Assembly (NCBI RefSeq): GCF_006438965.1
Contig: NZ_RCZM01000003.1
Coordinates: 124,001-188,000 of the forward strand
Length of the DNA: 64,000 bases
DNA from: Pedococcus bigeumensis
GTDB lineage: Bacteria; Actinomycetota; Actinomycetes; Actinomycetales; Dermatophilaceae
Direction: 5' to 3'
Part shown: positions 27,589-36,163 of the stretch, one piece after another
Layout: each line of letters opens with the position of its first letter
Position numbering within the stretch: the stretch's first letter is position 1
Translations under genes and position numbers: made by a program
The notes under the pieces: generated by a model
The model's input: only the letters and a program-made list of their open reading frames with translations
Database searches by the model: none
Told to the model about the DNA's origin: nothing

Positions 27589-28793
27589 GCCGGCGCCCCC
27601 GCCAGGTCTTCGAGGACCGCGGTCAGGGCTGCGACACCTTCGAGGCAGTCGGAGAGCTCGGCGTGCTCCTCGGGCGAGTGCGAGATGCCGGTGGGGTTGC
27701 GGACGAACAGCATCGCGGTGGGGATGCCGGCGTTCGCGAGGATTCCTGCGTCGTGGCCCGCACCGGTGCCCAGGACAGGTATGCCGCCGAGCCGGGTCCC
27801 GAGGCGGGCGCTCAGTGCGGCGTCGAAGGGGGTCGACGGCGTCCACGACTCCTCAGTGATCTGACCCCCGGACTGCTCGACCATCGCCGTGATGTCGGCG
27901 ACCGCCCTGCGCACGGCGCGAGGGCTCGCCCCACGGGCGTCGAGCCACCCGGTCACCGCGCTGGGGATGGCATTGACGCCGCCGGGGACGACGTGGACCT
28001 TGCCCACCGTCGCCACGCAACCGTGCTGGGTCGCGGCCTCGCGCGCGGCGAGGACGGCCGCGGCATACGCGAGCATCGCGTCGTGGCGGTCCTCGAGCCG
28101 GGTGGTGCCTGCGTGGTTGGCCTCGCCGGTGAAGTCCATCCGCCACCGGCCGTGCGGCCAGATGTCGCTGCCGACAGCCACGGGGTGGTCGAGGTCGATG
28201 AGTCCGCGGCCCTGCTCGACGTGGAGCTCGACGAAGCTGCCGATCCTGCGCATCGCGTCGTCGTCGCGGCCGATCTGGTGCGGATCGCGGCCGGCCGCCT
28301 TGAGGGCCTCGGCCATGGTGGTGCCGTCGGTGTCGGTGAGGCTGCGGGCCCGTCGCGCGGTCATGGCTCCGGTGATGACTCGCGACCCGGCGCAGGCGAC
28401 ACCGAACCGGGCACCCTCCTCGTCGACGAAGTTCACCACGCCGATCGGTCGGGAGGGCTGAAATTCCTTGTCCTGCAACACGTCGATCGCCGCCAGGGCG
28501 CTCACGACGCCGAGCGGACCGTCGAACGCGCCGCCATCGGGAACGCTGTCGAGGTGCGACCCGGTGACGACGCCCCTGTCGCCGGCGGAGGCCGCTGCGT
28601 CGGGGTCACCCCACCAGGCCCACTGGTTGCCCATCCGGTCCTCTGTGAGGTCGAGACCTCGAGCGGCACACTCGCCCCCGAACCACTCGCGCAGGTCATG
28701 GTCCTCGCGGGTCCAGGCAAATCGTCGGTAGCCACCCGACTGGGCGCTGCGTCCGACCGGCTGCAGGTCAGCCCACATCGACTCGAAGCTCAC
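27585..28793 (-). CDS. M20-family amidohydrolase of the hut operon (allantoate amidohydrolase-like)
   Basis: A 402-residue M20 peptidase-family enzyme, starting at GTG 28793 with GAGAGGG upstream. Metal ligands appear in VVTGSHLDSVPDGGAFDGPLG, FVDEEGARFGVACAGS and ELHVEQGRGL, the pattern of allantoate amidohydrolases and N-carbamoyl-amino-acid hydrolases. The dimer-domain has DFTGEANHAGTTRLEDRHDA, and the C-terminus has GAGHDAGILANAGIPTAMLF. By context it probably hydrolyses N-formyl-L-glutamate made by HutF, since no HutG is in the window; this is inference. A GTCTC-N6-GAGAC operator lies 113 bases upstream. Confidence 0.85.
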   Translation of the reverse strand: MSFESMWADLQPVGRSAQSGGYRRFAWTREDHDLREWFGGECAARGLDLTEDRMGNQWAWWGDPDAAASAGDRGVVTGSHLDSVPDGGAFDGPLGVVSALAAIDVLQDKEFQPSRPIGVVNFVDEEGARFGVACAGSRVITGAMTARRARSLTDTDGTTMAEALKAAGRDPHQIGRDDDAMRRIGSFVELHVEQGRGLIDLDHPVAVGSDIWPHGRWRMDFTGEANHAGTTRLEDRHDAMLAYAAAVLAAREAATQHGCVATVGKVHVVPGGVNAIPSAVTGWLDARGASPRAVRRAVADITAMVEQSGGQITEESWTPSTPFDAALSARLGTRLGGIPVLGTGAGHDAGILANAGIPTAMLFVRNPTGISHSPEEHAELSDCLEGVAALTAVLEDLAGAPA

Positions 28794-28905
28794 GGTGCCC
28801 TCTCTGGCGGCGGCTGGACTGGGGGCGGTCCGCGATGGCGCAGACCGACCACGAGACCATTCCACACCAGCGGACGCGATGATGCGGGGGCTCCCCGGTC
28901 AATCC

Positions 28906-28921
28906 GTCTCGGATCGGAGAC
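28906..28921. promoter_or_regulatory. Palindromic operator GTCTC-N6-GAGAC, hut site 2
   Basis: GTCTC GGATCG GAGAC lies in the divergent region between the M20-hutF-hutI operon (start 28793) and the YbaK-type gene (start 28976). The same palindrome with the same spacing occurs before hutH (32843-32860) and before the IclR gene (44644-44659). Confidence 0.7.
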
Positions 28922-28975
28922 AGGCCCGGTCCGAGCGGGCCGGGCGCGACCAGCCTCGGCGCCTAGGCTGGCCGC

Positions 28976-29449
28976 ATGAGTGAGGACGGCGCGGACCGCG
29001 CAGCGGCGGCCCTGCACAGCAGCGGCATCGAGCACACCATCACGCGGCACGGTCGGGTCGGGTCGCTCGAAGAGGCCGCCGCAGCGCGAGGCGTCGAACC
29101 CAGCGACATCATCAAGACGCTCGTGGTGCGCCGGGGAGAAGGCGACTACCTGTTCGTCCTGGTGCCGGGAGGCCGGGAGATCTCCTGGCCGAAGCTGCGT
29201 GCCCTGCTGGGGGTGAACCGGATGTCGATGCCCGATGCCGCGACCGCCAAGGAGGTCACCGGCTACGAGCGCGGCACCATCACGCCGTTCGGCTCGCTGA
29301 CGGCCTGGCCGGTCGTGGCAGATGCCACCGTGTCCGGTCGGCTCATCTCCATCGGGGCCGGCGCCCATGGCGTGGCGGCGACGGCAGAGGCGGACGACGT
29401 GGTGCGCGTGCTCGATGCCCAGGTCGCCGACGTCACCGACCCCGCCTGA
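28976..29449 (+). CDS. YbaK/EbsC-type aminoacyl-tRNA deacylase
   Basis: A 157-residue member of the YbaK/ProX editing family, which hydrolyses mischarged tRNA in trans. The conserved Lys is in DIIKTLVVRRGEGDYLFVLVPG, followed by ISWPKLRALLGVNRMSMPDA. The Gly-x-x-x-Pro-Phe loop is in ERGTITPFGSLTAWPVV. It lies between two hut operons but on the opposite strand, so functional linkage is doubtful. The start codon has no strong ribosome-binding site. A perfect hairpin follows 4 bases after its stop. Confidence 0.85.
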   Translation: MSEDGADRAAAALHSSGIEHTITRHGRVGSLEEAAAARGVEPSDIIKTLVVRRGEGDYLFVLVPGGREISWPKLRALLGVNRMSMPDAATAKEVTGYERGTITPFGSLTAWPVVADATVSGRLISIGAGAHGVAATAEADDVVRVLDAQVADVTDPA

Positions 29450-29453
29450 ACGC

Positions 29454-29488
29454 GAGGTATGCCGGGTGGCGGCCACCCGGCATACCTC
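29454..29488. repeat. Perfect inverted pair of the GTATGCCG motif
   Basis: Two perfect 17-base arms, GAGGTATGCCGGGTGGC and its complement, are separated by one base. It fills the gap between the convergent ends of the YbaK-type gene (29449) and hutU (29504), so it can act as a terminator for both. It is the most regular member of the family. Confidence 0.92.
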
Positions 29489-29503
29489 ATCGTGGGTGCG
29501 AGC

Positions 29504-31159
29504 TCAGCTCTCGCGCATAGGGATTCGCACGCCCTGCTCCTGCGCGGTGCGCTCGGCGATGTCGTAGCCGGCGTCGACGTGGCGGATGACGCCCATCGCC
29601 GGGTCGTTGGTGAGGACGCGGGCCAGCTTCTGGGCGGCGAGCTCGGTGCCGTCAGCGAGGGACACCTGTCCGGCGTGCAACGACCGGCCGATGCCGACGC
29701 CGCCGCCGTGGTGGATCGACACCCAGGAGGCACCTGACGAGGTGTTGACGAGGGCGTTGAGCAGCGGCCAGTCGGCGATGGCGTCGGAGCCGTCGAGCAT
29801 GGCCTCGGTCTCGCGGTAGGGGCTGGCCACGGAACCGGTGTCCAGGTGGTCGCGGCCGATGACGATGGGGGCGCTGACCGCACCGGTGCGGACCAGCTCG
29901 TTGAACGCCAGACCGGCCTTGTCGCGCTCACCCTGGCCGAGCCAGCAGATGCGAGCAGGCAGGCCCTGGAAGGCGATCCGGTCCTGGGCGCCGCGGATCC
30001 ACTTGTGCAGCCGGTCGTTGTCCGGGAACAGGTCGAGGACGGCCTTGTCGGTGGTTGCGATGTCCTTCGGGTCGCCCGAGAGGGCCACCCAGCGGAACGG
30101 GCCCTTGCCCTCGCAGAACAGCGGCCGGATGTAGGCCGGCACGAAGCCGGGGAACTCGAACGCCCGGTCGTAGCCGCCCTGCCTCGCCTCGTCGCGGATC
30201 GAGTTGCCGTAGTCGAAGACCTCGGCGCCGCCGTCCTGGAACTCGACCATCGCCTGCACGTGCTTGGCCATCGACTCACGGGCCCGGTCGGTGAACTCTT
30301 CCGGCTTCTTCTCGGCGTACTCGTGCCAGTCGCCGAGCTCGATCCCCTCGGGGAGGTAGGACAGCGGGTCGTGCGCCGAGGTCTGGTCGGTGACGACGTC
30401 GATCGGCACGCCGCGACGCAGCAGCTCGGGGAAGATCTCGGCGGCGTTGCCGACCACGCCGACCGACCACGCGCGCCGCTCGTTCTTGGCGGCGACGGCC
30501 TTGTCGATGGCCTCGTCGAGCGAGTCCGCGACCTCGTCGAGGTAGCGGTGCTCGACCCGACGGCGCAGCCGCGACTCGTCGACGTCGACGATCAGGCAGG
30601 CGCCCTCGTTCATGGTGACGGCGAGCGGCTGCGCGCCACCCATGCCGCCACAGCCGCCCGTGAGGGTCAGGGTGCCGGCCAGGGTGCCGCCGAACCGCTT
30701 CTCGGCAATCGCGGCGAACGTCTCGTAGGTCCCCTGCACGATGCCCTGGGTGCCGATGTAGATCCACGACCCCGCGGTCATCTGGCCGTACATCGTCAGC
30801 CCGAGGTGCTCGAGGCGGCGGAACTCCGGCCAGGTCGCCCAGTCGCCGACCAGGTTCGAGTTGGCGATCAGCACGCGGGGTGCCCACTCATGGGTCTGCA
30901 TGACGCCGACCGGTCGCCCGCTCTGCACGAGCATGGTCTCGTCCTGCTTGAGGCTGGTCAGGGTGCGGACCATGGCGTCGAAGGACTTCCAGTCCCGCGC
31001 CGCCCGACCGGTGCCGCCGTAGACGACCAGGTCGTCAGGGCGTTCGGCGTTCTCCGGGTCGAGGTTGTTCATCAGCATGCGCAGCGGGGCCTCGGCCCCC
31101 CAGTGCTGGGCGGTGAGCTGCGAGCCGCGCGGTGAGCGGACGGGGCGGGCGCCTTCCAT
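29504..31159 (-). CDS. hutU: Urocanate hydratase
   Basis: HutU (551 residues) turns urocanate into 4-imidazolone-5-propionate using tightly bound NAD. The start is ATG 31159 with AGGAGAAC upstream; the longer frame runs into hutH and is not used. The NAD-binding segment [20 protein letters not shown] and the active-site region [20 protein letters not shown] (with the conserved Cys) are present, with [20 protein letters not shown] near the end. Length fits the family (about 550). It follows hutH by 61 bases, probably in the same transcript. Confidence 0.97.
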   Translation of the reverse strand: MEGARPVRSPRGSQLTAQHWGAEAPLRMLMNNLDPENAERPDDLVVYGGTGRAARDWKSFDAMVRTLTSLKQDETMLVQSGRPVGVMQTHEWAPRVLIANSNLVGDWATWPEFRRLEHLGLTMYGQMTAGSWIYIGTQGIVQGTYETFAAIAEKRFGGTLAGTLTLTGGCGGMGGAQPLAVTMNEGACLIVDVDESRLRRRVEHRYLDEVADSLDEAIDKAVAAKNERRAWSVGVVGNAAEIFPELLRRGVPIDVVTDQTSAHDPLSYLPEGIELGDWHEYAEKKPEEFTDRARESMAKHVQAMVEFQDGGAEVFDYGNSIRDEARQGGYDRAFEFPGFVPAYIRPLFCEGKGPFRWVALSGDPKDIATTDKAVLDLFPDNDRLHKWIRGAQDRIAFQGLPARICWLGQGERDKAGLAFNELVRTGAVSAPIVIGRDHLDTGSVASPYRETEAMLDGSDAIADWPLLNALVNTSSGASWVSIHHGGGVGIGRSLHAGQVSLADGTELAAQKLARVLTNDPAMGVIRHVDAGYDIAERTAQEQGVRIPMRES

Positions 31160-31220
31160 GTCGTTCTCCTTCAGTGCCTTGGTCAGACGGTTCAGTGACG
31201 AGCGGGGTATGCCGGTGGGT

Positions 31221-32789
31221 TCAGTTGAGGGGTCCGGTGACCGATTCTGCGGCCACGACGGCGGCGCCGCTCGCGACGAGCTGGAACGCCACCTCGATCT
31301 CGGGGGCAAGGAAACGGTCGGTGCCGGGCGCCGGAGCACCTGCTCCGCGGAGCGCAGCCACCACCGCGCCCGTCGCGGGGGCCGGGGTGAGCGGTGCGCG
31401 CAGGTCGATCGCGCGGGCAGCGGTGAGCAGCTCGACCGCCAGGACACGGGTCAGGCCGTCGACCGAGCGGCGCAGCTTGCGTGCGGCCGACCAGCCCATC
31501 GAGACGTGGTCCTCCTGCATCGCCGAGCTCGGGATCGAGTCGACCGAGGCCGGGACGGCGAGCCGCTTCATCTCCGAGACGATCGCGGCCTGGGTGTACT
31601 GGGCGATCATGTGGCCGCTGTCCACGCCCGGGTCATCGGCAAGGAACGCGTTGAGCCCATGACTGCGCGACACGTCGAGGAACCGGTCAGTACGACGCTC
31701 CGAGATCGAGGCGAGGTCGGCGGCGACGATCGCGAGGAAGTCGAGCACGTAGGCCACCGGCGCACCGTGGAAGTTGCCGTTGGACTCGACCCGGCCGTCG
31801 GGGGTCACGACCGGGTTGTCGACCGCTGAGGCGAGCTCGAAGCCGGCGACCGTGGCGGCGTACTCCACCGTGTCGCGGACGGCACCGGCCACCTGTGGTG
31901 AGCAGCGCAGCGAGTAGGCGTCCTGTACCCGGGTGCAGGCCTCCGGGTCGCGGTGGCTGTCGCGGATCCCGCTGTCCTGCATGATCTTTCGCAGGTTCGC
32001 GGCCGCGAGCGCCTGCCCCGGCTGGGGGCGCAGCGCGTGCAGGTCGGCGGCGAAGACGTCGTCGGTGCCGAGCTGGCCCTCGACGCTCATCGCAGCCGTG
32101 ATGTCGGCCGTCCTGAGCAGCATCCGCAGGTCGGTGATGGCGAGGATCAGCATGCCGAGCATGCCGTCGGTGCCGTTGATGAGGGCCAGGCCCTCCTTCT
32201 CGCGCAGCTCGACCGGCGTGATGCCTGCGGCCGCGAACGCGTCGGCCGTCGCCATCTTCTCGCCCGCGACGTCACGCACGACGCCCTCGCCCATCAGCGC
32301 CAGCGCGCAGTGCGACAGCGGGGCGAGGTCACCCGAGCAGCCGAGCGAGCCGTACTCGTGGACGACCGGGGTGATGCCGGCGTTGAGCATCGCGACGTAG
32401 GTCTGCAGGGTCTCCTCGCGGATGCCGGTGCGTCCGGTCGCCAGGGTGGAGATGCGCAGCAGCATGAGCGCACGGACCACCTCGCGCTCGACCTCGGCGC
32501 CCGAGCCGGCCGCGTGCGAGCGCACCAGCGATCGCTGCAGCTGGGCGCGGAGCTCGACCGGGATGTGCCGCGTGGCCAGGGCCCCGAAGCCCGTCGAGAC
32601 GCCGTAGTGGGCAGTGTCCGCATCCTCGGCCAGGGCTTCGATGACCGCTCGACTGCGCCGCACCTCCTCGAGCGACTCCGGCGAGATCTCCACGCGGGCA
32701 TCGTGCCGCGCGACCGCGACGACGTCATCGAACGAAACAGGCCCGGTCCCGACGGTGACCGTCGGCGCGGAGGTGGCAGTGGTCGTCAT
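31221..32789 (-). CDS. hutH: Histidine ammonia-lyase
   Basis: HutH (522 residues) removes ammonia from histidine, giving urocanate. The catalytic Tyr loop is [16 protein letters not shown]. The prosthetic-group loop reads [14 protein letters not shown], so the cofactor-forming triad is Cys-Ser-Gly rather than the more common Ala-Ser-Gly. Further conserved parts are [26 protein letters not shown] and [12 protein letters not shown] 32789 is taken as the start. A palindromic operator lies 55 bases upstream. It leads a hutH-hutU transcript, separate from the M20-hutF-hutI operon. Confidence 0.97.
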   Translation of the reverse strand: MTTTATSAPTVTVGTGPVSFDDVVAVARHDARVEISPESLEEVRRSRAVIEALAEDADTAHYGVSTGFGALATRHIPVELRAQLQRSLVRSHAAGSGAEVEREVVRALMLLRISTLATGRTGIREETLQTYVAMLNAGITPVVHEYGSLGCSGDLAPLSHCALALMGEGVVRDVAGEKMATADAFAAAGITPVELREKEGLALINGTDGMLGMLILAITDLRMLLRTADITAAMSVEGQLGTDDVFAADLHALRPQPGQALAAANLRKIMQDSGIRDSHRDPEACTRVQDAYSLRCSPQVAGAVRDTVEYAATVAGFELASAVDNPVVTPDGRVESNGNFHGAPVAYVLDFLAIVAADLASISERRTDRFLDVSRSHGLNAFLADDPGVDSGHMIAQYTQAAIVSEMKRLAVPASVDSIPSSAMQEDHVSMGWSAARKLRRSVDGLTRVLAVELLTAARAIDLRAPLTPAPATGAVVAALRGAGAPAPGTDRFLAPEIEVAFQLVASGAAVVAAESVTGPLN

Positions 32790-32806
32790 GCCTCCATTGC
32801 AGCGGA

Positions 32807-32843
32807 GGTATGCCGCGATCGCGCCCTGCGAACGCGGCATACC
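32807..32843. repeat. Inverted pair of the GTATGCCG motif upstream of hutH
   Basis: GGTATGCCGCG at 32807-32817 faces CGCGGCATACC at 32833-32843, perfect over 11 bases with a 15-base loop. It lies between the hutH start codon and its operator, within what should be the 5-prime leader or promoter. It is therefore not simply a terminator. Confidence 0.85.
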
Positions 32844-32860
32844 GTCTCGCATCCGAGACG
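32843..32860. promoter_or_regulatory. Palindromic operator GTCTC-N6-GAGAC, hut site 1
   Basis: CGTCTCGCATCCGAGACG, a perfect 6-base-arm palindrome, is 55 bases upstream of hutH. Sites with the same arms and spacing lie before the M20-hutF-hutI operon and before the IclR gene. The 14-base core is of the same size as IclR-type HutR sites described in corynebacteria. Confidence 0.75.
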
Positions 32861-32879
32861 AGGCGACCTGCTCGCCCTC

Positions 32880-32925
32880 TGTTGGAAGCGAAACTGCCGG
32901 ATATCCGGGTGTTTCACTTCCAACA
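32880..32925. repeat. 46-base dispersed palindromic element, copy 2
   Basis: Starts TGTTGGAAGCGAAACTGCC and ends with the near-complement, with 3 mismatches between halves; the centre CCGGATATCCGG is identical to copy 1 (19087-19132). It lies between the end of the aldehyde dehydrogenase gene (32943, same strand) and the hutH promoter, where it could end the upstream operon. Confidence 0.9.
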
Positions 32926-32942
32926 GACGGGCAGCGCAGCGG

Positions 32943-34334
32943 TCAGCTGGACACCCAGTAGGTGCGCTGGTTGGTGAACTCGAGGATGCCGGCCTCAGCG
33001 AGCTCGCGACCGTATCCACTGCGCTTCGTCCCGCCGAACGGGACCCGGGGGTCGGAGGCGACCACCGCATTGACGAACGCAGCACCCGAGGTGATCCGGC
33101 GGGCCACGGCGACGGCTCGTTCCGTCGATCGGCTCCAGACGCTGAGGCCCAGGCCGTACTGCGTGGCGTTGGCCAGTCGGACCGCGTCGTCCTCGTCGAC
33201 GGCCACCGCCACGGCGGCGACCGGGCCGAAGGTCTCCTCGTCGAAGGCCGGCATCCCGGGAGCTGCGTCCAGCAGGACGGTCGGCGCGTAGAAGTACCCC
33301 GCACCATCGACACTCCGACCACCGGCGGCGAGGGTCGCCCCTGCCGCCACCGAGAGGTCGACCTGACGCTGCAGGGCCTCACGCAGGTCGGCTCGGGCCA
33401 GCGGTCCGACCGTCGTCGCCGGGTCCGTCGGGTCGCCGACGACCAGCGCCCGGACCCCCTCCAGGAACAGCCGTGTGAACTCCTCCGCGATCGGCGCCTC
33501 GACGATGAAGCGCTTCGCGCAGACGCAGCTCTGGCCAGAGTTGGTGAACCGGGTACCGACGGCGGCGGCTGCGGCGGCCGGCACATCGGCGTCCGCGAGG
33601 ACGACGAAGGCGTCCGAACCACCGAGCTCGAGGACGGACCTCTTGGAGGCTCGCCCTGCGGCGGCTCCGACCATCTCGCCGGCGCGGTTGCTCCCAGTCA
33701 GGGTCACTGCGGCGATGCGGTCGTCCTCGATGAGCTGGCCCACGGTCGCCGGGACGTCCTCCTCGGCCACGACCAGCGTGGTGAACAGTCCGGTCGGGAA
33801 GCCTGCAGCGACGAACGCGTCCGCGAGAGCCAAGGCGGACCCGGTGACGTTGGGCGAGTGCTTGAGCAGGACTCCGTTGCCGGCGGCGAGAGTGGGGATG
33901 GCGAACCGCATGACCTGCCAGACGGGGAAGTTCCAGGGCATCACGGCCAGCACCAGTCCCAACGGCTCCGGCGACACGAAGGCGGAAACGCCTGCGGGAG
34001 AGTCGATCTCAACGTGTCGGGCAGCGAGAATCGAGGGTGCCTGGCTCGCGTAGTAGTCCGCGGTCACTGCGGACTTCTCGACCTCCCCCCTGGACTGGGC
34101 CAGCGGCTTGCCCATCTCGGAGGTGACCAGGGCGGCATACCGCTCGGCATCGGCGCGGAGGTGGACTGCAAGTCGGGCAAGCAGGTCCGCGCGCTCTGTG
34201 ACGGGGACCTGCCCCCACGCTGCGGCCGCATCGGCACCCGCCGCGAGGGCCTGTTCGATCTCGGCCGGGCCCATCGCGTCGTAGCCCGCGAGGACGCTGC
34301 CGTCGGCGGGGTTGATGGTCGTGACGGTGGTCAT
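32943..34334 (-). CDS. NAD(P)-dependent aldehyde dehydrogenase (succinate-semialdehyde type)
   Basis: A 463-residue aldehyde dehydrogenase, last of five overlapping genes controlled by GntR. It has the cofactor region LAVMPWNFPVWQVMRFAIP, the general base Glu in VLELGGSDAFVVL, and the catalytic Cys in NSGQSCVCAKRFIVE. The C-terminus has PFGGTKRSGYGRELA. The short length and SDAFVVL motif point to the succinate-semialdehyde dehydrogenase branch, but the real substrate is likely an oxo-acid from the pathway of its neighbours. The start overlaps the cupin stop as ATGA. Confidence 0.88.
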   Translation of the reverse strand: MTTVTTINPADGSVLAGYDAMGPAEIEQALAAGADAAAAWGQVPVTERADLLARLAVHLRADAERYAALVTSEMGKPLAQSRGEVEKSAVTADYYASQAPSILAARHVEIDSPAGVSAFVSPEPLGLVLAVMPWNFPVWQVMRFAIPTLAAGNGVLLKHSPNVTGSALALADAFVAAGFPTGLFTTLVVAEEDVPATVGQLIEDDRIAAVTLTGSNRAGEMVGAAAGRASKRSVLELGGSDAFVVLADADVPAAAAAAVGTRFTNSGQSCVCAKRFIVEAPIAEEFTRLFLEGVRALVVGDPTDPATTVGPLARADLREALQRQVDLSVAAGATLAAGGRSVDGAGYFYAPTVLLDAAPGMPAFDEETFGPVAAVAVAVDEDDAVRLANATQYGLGLSVWSRSTERAVAVARRITSGAAFVNAVVASDPRVPFGGTKRSGYGRELAEAGILEFTNQRTYWVSS

Positions 34335-34762
34335 GGCGTGCTCAGCCCGCCACGGTCGCTCTCCGAGAGGTGCTCGAAGGTCTCGCCGGTCGCCGTGATC
34401 GTGCGGGTGACGTCGCGTCCGCCGTACACCCAGTAGATCCGCATCAGCCCCTCACCACGGTTGTAGAAGCGGTGCGGGACTCCGGCCGGCACCCAGGTCG
34501 CCTCGCCTGCCACCAGGTCGAAGCGCTCCTCACCGATCTCGGCGACCGCCTCGCCCTCGAGGATCAGGACCGACTCCTCGACGTTGTGGCTGTGCAGCGG
34601 CAGTCCGGTGCCCGGCTGGAACTGGGTTTGCCCGGTGGTGACCCGGTTCGCCTCGCAGTTCCACTTCCCGACGTAGGGGAGGGTGACGACGCCGTTCCCG
34701 CGGTCGACGGGCCGGACCTGGTCGGGGCGGATCAGCAGGGTGGGGGCTTGCGGCTCAGACAC
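34331..34762 (-). CDS. Cupin-domain protein
   Basis: A 143-residue single-domain cupin, starting at GTG 34762. The metal site follows the pattern GTGLPLHSHNVEESVLILEG with two His and a Glu, then PAGVPHRFYNRGEG with the third His. Such proteins are isomerases, dioxygenases or binding proteins. It overlaps the preceding dehydrogenase gene by 8 bases and the following aldehyde dehydrogenase by 4. The pathway role is unknown; by position it may decarboxylate or isomerise an intermediate of the same acid pathway. Confidence 0.8.
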   Translation of the reverse strand: MSEPQAPTLLIRPDQVRPVDRGNGVVTLPYVGKWNCEANRVTTGQTQFQPGTGLPLHSHNVEESVLILEGEAVAEIGEERFDLVAGEATWVPAGVPHRFYNRGEGLMRIYWVYGGRDVTRTITATGETFEHLSESDRGGLSTP

Positions 34763-35852
34763 GGGAGTCCTCCTGGTCGGGGGTGGACGGGACAGCGGCC
34801 AGCCGGTCGAGCAGCGCGCTGGTGAACTCGGCGGTGCCGAGGGTGCCCCCGAGGTCGCGGGTGCGGGTGGTGGGATCGGCGATGGTGGCGGTGACGGCCG
34901 CATCGAGCAGCCGCCAGGCCTCACGCAGCTCTGGGCGACCCTCGCGAGCGCCGAACCAGTCGAGCAGCATGCCCGCCGAGAGGATCAGCGACGCCGGGTT
35001 GGCCACGCCCCGCCCGGCGATGTCCGGGGCCGAGCCGTGCTGGGCCTGTGCGACACAGATCCCGTCGCCGGCGTTCACCGCCCCGCCGAGGCCGAGGCTG
35101 CCGCAGAGCTCGGAGGCCTCGTCGCTCAGGATGTCGCCGAACATGTTGGTCGTCACGACGACGTCGAACGAGCCCGGGTCGCGGATCAGCCGAGCCGCCG
35201 CGGCGTCGACGATCAGCTCGCGCAGCTCGACGTCGGGGAACTCGGCCGCGACCTCGCGCACACAGCGCAGGAACAGGCCGTCGGACAGCTTCAGCACGTT
35301 GGCCTTGTGCACCGCGGTGACGTGGCGACGGCGGGTGCGCGCGAGCTCGAAAGCCGCACGGGCCACCCGTCGCGAGGCTGTCGCCGTCACCTTGCGGATC
35401 GAGAACGCGGAGTCCTCGTCGGGCATGAACTCGCCGGCGCCGGCATACATGTTGCGGTCGGAGTAGAAGCCCTCCGTGTTCTCCCTGACGATGACGAGAT
35501 CCATCGACGTGCGCAGCACGCTGAGTCCCTCGACGGACCGACAGGGCCGGATGTTGGCGTAGAGGGCGAACCTGGTCCGCAGCTCCGCTGACGGGTTGAT
35601 CCCGCCATCAGCGCGCGGCGGGTAGTCGTAGTGCGACACCGGGCCGAGGATGGTGCCGTCGACCTCGCTGACCCGCGCCAGCACTGGGTCGGGCAGGGTC
35701 GACCCGCTGTCCGCGAGGGAGGCGAGCCCGATGTCGTGCTGCTCGAGCTCGAGCCCGAGACCCAGCCGGTCGTCAAGGGCACGCAGCACCTCCACGGTCG
35801 CGGCGGTGATCTCCGGACCGATCCCGTCGCCGGGAAGCACGAGGATCCTCAC
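34755..35852 (-). CDS. Isocitrate/isopropylmalate dehydrogenase-family enzyme (tartrate/D-malate type)
   Basis: A 365-residue beta-decarboxylating dehydrogenase from GTG 35852. It has LPGDGIGPEITAATVEVL, IRPCRSVEGLSVLRTSMDLV, the hallmark VIVRENTEGFYSDRN, and the metal site with VVTTNMFGDILSDEASEL. Family members oxidise 2-hydroxy acids carrying a neighbouring carboxylate (isopropylmalate, isocitrate, D-malate, tartrate, homoisocitrate). No leucine genes are nearby, so a catabolic acid is more likely than leucine synthesis. The start overlaps the stop of the small monooxygenase gene as GTGA. Confidence 0.87.
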   Translation of the reverse strand: MRILVLPGDGIGPEITAATVEVLRALDDRLGLGLELEQHDIGLASLADSGSTLPDPVLARVSEVDGTILGPVSHYDYPPRADGGINPSAELRTRFALYANIRPCRSVEGLSVLRTSMDLVIVRENTEGFYSDRNMYAGAGEFMPDEDSAFSIRKVTATASRRVARAAFELARTRRRHVTAVHKANVLKLSDGLFLRCVREVAAEFPDVELRELIVDAAAARLIRDPGSFDVVVTTNMFGDILSDEASELCGSLGLGGAVNAGDGICVAQAQHGSAPDIAGRGVANPASLILSAGMLLDWFGAREGRPELREAWRLLDAAVTATIADPTTRTRDLGGTLGTAEFTSALLDRLAAVPSTPDQEDSRV

Positions 35853-36163
35853 AGTCCCTCGCCACCGTGGTGGAAGCGTTGCACGGCAAGGGTGTTCACC
35901 TGACTGCCGGGCACCACACACCGGGCCACGGCCGCGCGCCAGTCGGCGAAGTGGGGCGCCGCACGGTGCGCGGCCACTGCGTCATCGTCGGCGTACAGCT
36001 CGTAGAGCACGAAGTGGTGGTCGTCAGCGACGTCCTGGGTCACGTCGAAGTAGAGGCAGCCGGGTTCGTCGGTGAACGATCGCTCGGCGTTCATGGCGAT
36101 GGCGGTGACGAACTCTTCGAGCCTCCCGGGGATGACGGCGAGGGAGACGGTGAGGGCGATCAT
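35849..36163 (-). CDS. ABM-domain (antibiotic biosynthesis monooxygenase-like) small protein
   Basis: A 104-residue ferredoxin-like ABM domain: IALTVSLAVIPGRLEEFVTA, then NAERSFTDEPGCLYFDVTQD and HHFVLYELYADDDAVAAH with HFADWRAAV. Some members are cofactor-free oxygenases, others are isomerases such as LsrG; the sequence does not decide. It is the second gene of the GntR-controlled operon, with 4-base overlaps at both ends. It may process a reactive keto-acid in the same path. Confidence 0.8.
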   Translation of the reverse strand: MIALTVSLAVIPGRLEEFVTAIAMNAERSFTDEPGCLYFDVTQDVADDHHFVLYELYADDDAVAAHRAAPHFADWRAAVARCVVPGSQVNTLAVQRFHHGGEGL

